Shown here piece by piece: positions 58,941 through 64,000 of a stretch of DNA of 64,000 bases; within the stretch, counting starts at the first letter, position 1; the number at the start of each line of letters is the position of its first letter. The stretch is from UBA6107 sp964459385 (GTDB lineage: Bacteria; Chloroflexota; Anaerolineae; Anaerolineales; Anaerolineaceae). Location of the stretch: positions 32,331 through 96,330 of the forward strand of contig CAYWLG010000011.1 in assembly GCA_964459385.1 (NCBI GenBank), read 5' to 3'. Below the pieces are notes generated by a model. The model saw only the letters and a list, made by a program, of their open reading frames with translations. It was not told the DNA's origin and ran no database searches. The position numbers and the translations under genes are program-made.

Positions 58941-60911
58941 ATGCATAATAAATTTCATTTACCAGTCATTAATAGAATCATATTAAAGAATTGCTCAATA
59001 TTTACGAAAGAACCAATAGTAAGCGCATCATTTAATGATGGTGTATTTTGTTTGGCTGGTGCTAATGGTCTTGGTAAATCAACTTTTTTAATTGCATTAA
59101 ATTTTGGAATTACAGGAATTATCGCGGAACCAAGTAAAAAGTTTTCGTCAATAGAAAAATATTATAGTGACAGTATTCAATTCTCTTCTAAGTTCTTTAA
59201 TGGACGAGTTACAGAAAGTGATAGATTATCTAGTGAAGTAACTATAGAATTTAAGATTGCGGATGTTGAATATACCATTACGAGGGGTTTATTTGACCCG
59301 AAAGGGCTAAGGAAACTAGAGATTGTTGAGAATGGAGTAGTTAAGTTCACTTCTGGGAATTTACCCCAAAATATTTTACATGATGAATACACAAAACAAA
59401 TCACCAAAGATATTGGGTTACAAAGCTTTGAACAATTTGTATTTTTACAACTTTTTGTTTTCACTTTTGATGAGCGAAGAGAACTTCTTTTTTGGAACGA
59501 GGAGGTTTTAGAAAGGTGTTTGTATCTGGCATTTGGAGTATCCCCAGAAGAAGCAAGAAAAGCTGATAATTTGCGAAAAGAATATGAGGCTTTAGATTCA
59601 AATGTTAGAAACTATAAATGGCAAGCTACTCAAATAAGAAATCGTATTGAAGAACTTGAGTCTCACAGAAAAGATATTTCGACCGAATCAAATATAGATA
59701 TTATTCAAGTTTTTGAAAAATTAAAAGAATATGAAATAAACCTTTTTGAATCTGTAAAACAAATTGAAAGTTCAGAAAACGAAATAAAGGATAACGAACT
59801 AAAAATCCTTGAATTTAGTGCTAAACAATCTTCGCTGAAAAATGAATATGAGCGATTATTTAATTCGTATATAACAAATAATTCAATCTTTGAACATCAT
59901 CCGATAATTACAAATTCAATAAATAATTGCAAATGTGAGCTTTGTGGTAATGAAGGAGAGAGTGTTAAAGAAGCGTATCAAAAAATTCTCGATTCAAAAA
60001 CATGTCCACTTTGTGGTTTACAAGTAGATCAAAATCACTCTGAACACGATCAGATTTTTGTGCACCTTAGCCAAATTGATGATGATTTGCTGAAATTAAA
60101 CACAAAATTGGAAGATAGTTACTTATTAAAAAGGAGATTGCTTCAAGAACTTGATAAAGGGAAAAAAATTAATGCTCAACTCCAATTAGAATATAACGCC
60201 TATGAGAAAACTAATAGAGAAACAATAAATCGCTATAAATTTTCTGTTGCAACAAATGAAATGGACGATGTTATTCAAAAATACGTTGCACAAATGCAAG
60301 AGTTCATAGAAAAAAAAGAACGATCTTCTCGGAGGCGAGATGAAAAGAGTAAGGAGCTAAAATTACTTCAAAAACAACTTACCAAACAATACGCGAGTGT
60401 TGAGACCAAGTTCGTTCCAAAATTTCGCAATTTGGCAAAAAGTTTTTTGGGATTAGATCTTGATATAAAATTAAATCCAAGAGAAAGTATGTCTGCGGGA
60501 ATTAGTCTATTTTTAGATGTTAACAATACTCCAAGAAGACAAGTTCATCAATTATCTGAGAGTCAGAGATTTTTTATTGATATTGCATTACGTATGGCAA
60601 TTGCGGAATTCATTTCTGAAATTGATTCAAAGGCAACTTTGTTTATCGATACACCCGAAGGGTCACTTGACATTGCATATGAAAGCCGTGCAGGAGATAT
60701 GTTCGGAGAATTCATTGAGGGGGGGAATAGAATTATCATGACTGCGAACATTAATACCTCGCAATTACTAACGAGGCTTGCAACGAGATGTAAAAAAAGT
60801 AAAATGCAATTAACTCGTATGACTGAATGGACGAATCTTTCACAAGTTCAGGTAGACGAACAAGAGCTTTTTGAAAAAGCTTATTCTGCAATAGAATATT
60901 CATTGAAGTGA
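58941..60911 (+). CDS. SMC/Rad50-like ABC ATPase with zinc insert
   Basis: The 656-residue protein has Walker A GANGLGKST (40-48) at the N-terminus, a long coiled-coil middle, the ABC signature LSESQ (538-542) and Walker B LFIDTPEGSLD (567-577), so the ATPase is split as in SMC, Rad50 and DndD. The coiled coil is broken by two CxxC pairs (C332/C335 and C355/C358), 19 residues apart, which could form a zinc ribbon within one chain. The start is ATG 58941, after GGAG. First gene of a four-gene set. Confidence 0.9.
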   Translation: MHNKFHLPVINRIILKNCSIFTKEPIVSASFNDGVFCLAGANGLGKSTFLIALNFGITGIIAEPSKKFSSIEKYYSDSIQFSSKFFNGRVTESDRLSSEVTIEFKIADVEYTITRGLFDPKGLRKLEIVENGVVKFTSGNLPQNILHDEYTKQITKDIGLQSFEQFVFLQLFVFTFDERRELLFWNEEVLERCLYLAFGVSPEEARKADNLRKEYEALDSNVRNYKWQATQIRNRIEELESHRKDISTESNIDIIQVFEKLKEYEINLFESVKQIESSENEIKDNELKILEFSAKQSSLKNEYERLFNSYITNNSIFEHHPIITNSINNCKCELCGNEGESVKEAYQKILDSKTCPLCGLQVDQNHSEHDQIFVHLSQIDDDLLKLNTKLEDSYLLKRRLLQELDKGKKINAQLQLEYNAYEKTNRETINRYKFSVATNEMDDVIQKYVAQMQEFIEKKERSSRRRDEKSKELKLLQKQLTKQYASVETKFVPKFRNLAKSFLGLDLDIKLNPRESMSAGISLFLDVNNTPRRQVHQLSESQRFFIDIALRMAIAEFISEIDSKATLFIDTPEGSLDIAYESRAGDMFGEFIEGGNRIIMTANINTSQLLTRLATRCKKSKMQLTRMTEWTNLSQVQVDEQELFEKAYSAIEYSLK

Positions 60912-60913
60912 TA

Positions 60914-61540
60914 ATGATAAATCCTTTCGCATATTACGATTGCTTAAGTTTGGCAAAAAATCTCCAGAAATACTTGGGCAGTTTCACTATCTCTGAGATA
61001 CAATTGTTCGCTTATCTATCATGTTTGCTTTCTTTGTTTAATAAAAACCCACAATCTGCCTGGGGTTACAATTTCGCTGGCACAAAGTATTGTTCACCCT
61101 TTAGTGCTGAAATCGAAAAATCGACAGAGCAACTAATTAGATCAGGATCCTTTAGTGAAAAAGAGCAGTATTTATTGATTTCAGAATCCGGAATATCTGA
61201 ACATAACAAATTCAAGAATTTAAGCCAAAATTTAAGACGTGATCGATTTCTAGAGGGCGCAAGCTCAAGTTTATTGGCGATGCCAATAGAGGGTCTACAA
61301 AGATCGATATTAAATGAACCGGGTCTATCTATATCAAATAAATTAAGTTCTTCAAGATTACTATTGGATAATCAAAATACCAGTACACAAATTCTCTATG
61401 AACAGTTTAATGAATTAAGTTCAATAATTGGGGTAGAAATAAAAGATTTGATGATTCCTTCGGTCCTTTGGCTCACGTTTTTATCCAAGAATATGGCTTT
61501 GCCAAAAGGGGATATTTCAGATGTCAGAAATGGACATTGA
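60914..61540 (+). CDS. Middle component of the ATPase/nuclease operon (hypothetical)
   Basis: The 208-residue helical protein shows no clear known domain. Its size and position between an SMC-like ATPase and a nuclease match the small 'middle component' proteins of ABC-three-component and Lamassu-like conflict systems, a guess by context only. The start could also be a GTG six bases earlier overlapping the ATPase stop. It overlaps the next gene by 20 bases. Confidence 0.6.
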   Translation: MINPFAYYDCLSLAKNLQKYLGSFTISEIQLFAYLSCLLSLFNKNPQSAWGYNFAGTKYCSPFSAEIEKSTEQLIRSGSFSEKEQYLLISESGISEHNKFKNLSQNLRRDRFLEGASSSLLAMPIEGLQRSILNEPGLSISNKLSSSRLLLDNQNTSTQILYEQFNELSSIIGVEIKDLMIPSVLWLTFLSKNMALPKGDISDVRNGH

Positions 61541-62576
61541 TGTACTTGACTCTTTGTTATCAAGTTACATATATCTAATTGTCAAAGAGTTAGGCAATGA
61601 AGGCGCAGCTTGTCTTCACTCTATTTTATCTACAATACGGAAAGTATTTGACCACATTGATCCTAATCAAATTCAAGGCTCGTTAGTAATTTTTAAAACT
61701 CTGAATAATGATGAACGTCCTATTGATATTCACGGCTTAGTTTCAAATCAATTTATTTATGGAATGCATCAAACTAATATAAACAATATAACTATACAAC
61801 TCCTTGAAAATAGTGAGATTTTAGTTTGGCAAGAATATCCAGAAGATATTGTCTCATTATCCGAGTCTGCAATAGTCTATGAATATCACAACAGAACAGA
61901 ACGGTTTCTTGCTAATGGACAAGTGAAGAGAGTAGAAAAATTATTCCCAAATAGGTCTAGTTATTTTGCCCCTTTCACTTTCGATGATTTAGGTATTGCT
62001 TTAGAAGAGTATAAAGTAAAGATGGTAAGGTATTCGTCATGCGAAATTTTCTCGACTGCATGGTTTGATAAAAATAAAATATTCTTTATTAATAGACCGG
62101 AACACATTTTTCGAGATTCCCTAACTCAATTCTTAAAAAGTAGATTTCGTGACCGAGTAGAAATTCGCCCTGAACAAAATGTTGACGATAGTCACCCTGT
62201 TGACATTAAAGTGACTTGGATGTCTACTAATAGATTAGGGTTGATAGAAATTAAGTGGTTAGGGAAATCAAAAGATAATGATGGAAATAATGCTACAGAA
62301 TATACTGAAGTTAGGGCTCGTAGTGGTGCCAAACAATTAAGTGATTATTTAGATATGAATAATGTGCAAGCACCAGAAAGCTTAACTCGTGGGTATTTAA
62401 TAGTTATTGATGGCCGGAGGAGAACCCCGAATGATAGTATAGAAGATATCACATTAGCGGATGGTCTTTATTACCAAGACAAGGAAGTAACATATTTTCC
62501 CGTGTATCATGAAAAGAGAAATGATTTTGAGACTCCAAAACGAATGTTTGTAGAACCCAAATGCAGAATAAATTAA
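61521..62576 (+). CDS. PD-(D/E)XK nuclease-like protein
   Basis: The 351-residue protein carries a C-terminal PD-(D/E)XK core: E194 in RPEHIFRDSL, D228 in HPVDIK, then E243-x-K245 in LIEIKWLG, and Q272 in GAKQLSDYL, the usual metal-binding and catalytic set. The first 180 residues are unclassified and may recognise a partner or DNA. Likely the cutting component of the system. Overlaps both neighbours. Confidence 0.8.
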   Translation: MSEMDIDVLDSLLSSYIYLIVKELGNEGAACLHSILSTIRKVFDHIDPNQIQGSLVIFKTLNNDERPIDIHGLVSNQFIYGMHQTNINNITIQLLENSEILVWQEYPEDIVSLSESAIVYEYHNRTERFLANGQVKRVEKLFPNRSSYFAPFTFDDLGIALEEYKVKMVRYSSCEIFSTAWFDKNKIFFINRPEHIFRDSLTQFLKSRFRDRVEIRPEQNVDDSHPVDIKVTWMSTNRLGLIEIKWLGKSKDNDGNNATEYTEVRARSGAKQLSDYLDMNNVQAPESLTRGYLIVIDGRRRTPNDSIEDITLADGLYYQDKEVTYFPVYHEKRNDFETPKRMFVEPKCRIN

Positions 62577-63847
62577 TTACACTTAATGAGAAATTTTCAC
62601 TTTTTAGCGGCAATGGTTTTTCTAATGCGATTAATTCCACAGAACTTCCAATCCATCGTTGGTATTTTATTAAAGAAGCTTTTTCACCTTTATTGGTAGA
62701 AAAAGCAATTCAGGAATCAGGATTGGCTAAAACTGCCATAATCCTTGATCCATTTTGTGGAAGCGGTACAGTCCCTTTAGTGGCGCAAACGGCAGGGTTT
62801 TCTAGTTTGGGATTTGAAGTTAACCCTTTTCTTGCTTTTTTATCAAAAGCTAAATTATCCAGATGCGAAATTAGCGAGTTTTTATCTTCCTCTAACTGGA
62901 TATTTCCATATTGTGAACGAGGAGCAATATCAAATTTAGAAGGTTTTTCCACATTTTCTCCTAATGGCAAAATTGAAAAATGGTTGTTTAACCTAGATGT
63001 ATTAAGGGCATTCACCGGAGGGTGGAATGCCACTAAGAATCTGTCCGATTCGAGTAAAAGTATTTTACAAATTGCTTTGCTTGGTGCAGTCATGGATTGT
63101 TGTAATGCATCGAGAGATGGAAAAGCATTACGATATAAGAATGATTGGAGCAAAATAAATTACAAGAAAGACGATTTTCTTTATGCACTAACCCGTCGTC
63201 TTTCATTTATTAGAGAAGATTTAGAATTACAAAGTGAAAAAAACTTAGGCGAAAGTCGGATTATTCTCGGCGATTGCCGAAAAAAAATTAAACAAGAATT
63301 TGGTAATTTTGATTTTTGCGTAACTTCTCCCCCATATCTAAACTCTTTTGATTACACTGACATATATCGCCCCGAATTATTTTTAGGAGAGTTTGTAATA
63401 AAGCAAAATGATTTAAAACTTTTAAGATTTGAGACTTTACGATCACATGTTCAATGTAAATGGGTTAAACCAAAAATGCATAATTTTGGTTCTAGATATC
63501 ATGACACTATGAAGTCATTGAGTGAGGTGGAATCTTTTCTTTGGAATAAGAATATTCCATTTATGATTCAGGCTTATTTTGAAGATATGAAGTTGCTTTT
63601 GTCAAATATGCGAAAAAAAGCAAATCCAGGCTCAAAGTTGTGGCTAGTCGTTTCCACTTCTGCTTATGCAGGAGTAGAAATTCCAGTAGACCTGATTATT
63701 GCTGACATAGGCCAGCAAGTTGGTTGGGTTCCAAAGGAAGTTGGGTTGATAAGAAAGTTAAGATCCTCGAGCCAACATTATGAAACAATTTCTTATGGGG
63801 ATTCTTCCCAGCAATTACATGAAAGTGTGATTATTTTCGAAATTTAA
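62561..63847 (+). CDS. Amino-type DNA methyltransferase (SPPY motif)
   Basis: The 428-residue protein has the SAM-binding motif DPFCGSGT (63-70), acidic GFEVNP and the catalytic motif TSPPY (255-259), about 190 residues apart. SPPY is typical of N4-cytosine, and sometimes N6-adenine, methyltransferases. A large segment between the motifs may hold target recognition. It overlaps the nuclease gene by 16 bases and would mark self DNA if it acts with it. Confidence 0.85.
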   Translation: MQNKLITLNEKFSLFSGNGFSNAINSTELPIHRWYFIKEAFSPLLVEKAIQESGLAKTAIILDPFCGSGTVPLVAQTAGFSSLGFEVNPFLAFLSKAKLSRCEISEFLSSSNWIFPYCERGAISNLEGFSTFSPNGKIEKWLFNLDVLRAFTGGWNATKNLSDSSKSILQIALLGAVMDCCNASRDGKALRYKNDWSKINYKKDDFLYALTRRLSFIREDLELQSEKNLGESRIILGDCRKKIKQEFGNFDFCVTSPPYLNSFDYTDIYRPELFLGEFVIKQNDLKLLRFETLRSHVQCKWVKPKMHNFGSRYHDTMKSLSEVESFLWNKNIPFMIQAYFEDMKLLLSNMRKKANPGSKLWLVVSTSAYAGVEIPVDLIIADIGQQVGWVPKEVGLIRKLRSSSQHYETISYGDSSQQLHESVIIFEI

Positions 63848-64000
63848 GGATTGTTACTCTTTCTTTTTTCATTTTGAATTTTAAGTAACAAATCATGCGC
63901 TTTGTTAGTAGATACAAATGAAAAAAATAATAAATGTATACGAATTATGGTTGGTGTAACATCTTTTCTGTAAAATTGTGAACCTTAACAAAAGTGGTGA
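63848..64000. other. AT-rich end of window
   Basis: No gene, terminator or repeat is recognised here. Confidence 0.4.

Noticed and set aside
1..64000. CRISPR arrays, tRNA or rRNA genes, insertion sequences
   Set aside because: No regularly spaced repeats, cloverleaf-type sequence, rRNA-like stretch or transposase was found by eye.

Overview
The window looks like a chromosomal segment from an anaerobic or facultatively anaerobic bacterium, most likely Chloroflexota of the Anaerolineae type. This is inferred from the gene repertoire: membrane-anchored YvcK, a cyclic-2,3-diphosphoglycerate-synthetase-like GTPase, a GH13 glucosylglycerate/sucrose phosphorylase beside a GpgS-type synthase, an F420-type flavin oxidoreductase and a PocR-domain regulator. 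No 16S rRNA or other phylogenetic marker was compared. Most of the DNA is moderately GC-rich, with three clearly AT-rich segments (about 36.5-37.9 kb, 44.6-45.8 kb and 58.7-64.0 kb) that look acquired.

Layout. 1-10.2 kb is core metabolism and translation: a truncated ROK kinase, yvcK, gap-pgk, a haem-binding protein, rpsT, argS, the CpgS-like GTPase, obgE and nadD. 10.3-15.2 kb carries a C45 peptidase and an envelope-stress unit (ECF sigma factor, anti-sigma factor, bactofilin-like membrane protein, toast-rack lipoprotein), then a deoxynucleoside kinase. 15.3-26.6 kb holds a DEAD-box helicase with a terminator-like leader, DegV, a VapC/Phd toxin-antitoxin pair with a clear operator, small enzymes, a membrane LuxR regulator, two SDRs, a LysE exporter, and an ABC transporter with a GntR/YtrA regulator and a palindromic operator.

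26.8-36.4 kb is the most interesting conserved-looking unit. It contains tatA (divergent), an HTH-PocR regulator, TusA, three DsrE-family proteins, a GcvH-like lipoyl carrier, a Tat-exported [NiFe]-hydrogenase small subunit, an Isp1 cytochrome b, an Isp2 HdrD-like iron-sulfur protein with a CCG site, the hydrogenase large subunit, its maturation protease and a lipoate-protein ligase. I read it as an Isp-type hydrogenase tied genetically to a sulfane-sulfur and lipoate carrier relay.

37.9-44.5 kb is a glucosylglycerate locus: histidine phosphatase, GpgS fused to two universal-stress domains, two GT4 glycosyltransferases and a divergent GH13 phosphorylase. 44.8-45.7 kb is an AT-rich pair: a HEPN-like protein and a 36-residue zinc-ribbon microprotein. 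45.8-58.7 kb is accessory metabolism: MFS, thioredoxin, AhpD-like, iron alcohol dehydrogenase, a MerR-controlled aldo-keto reductase operon, a GH3 beta-glucosidase, an APH-type kinase, MsrA, a DHFR-like reductase, an MBL hydrolase and an LLM oxidoreductase.

58.8-63.85 kb is a strongly AT-rich four-gene operon with its own promoter: an SMC/Rad50-like ABC ATPase with a two-CxxC zinc insert, a small middle protein, a PD-(D/E)XK nuclease and an amino-type DNA methyltransferase. It is a good candidate for a little-described anti-phage or restriction-like system. No tRNA, rRNA, CRISPR array or insertion sequence was found.
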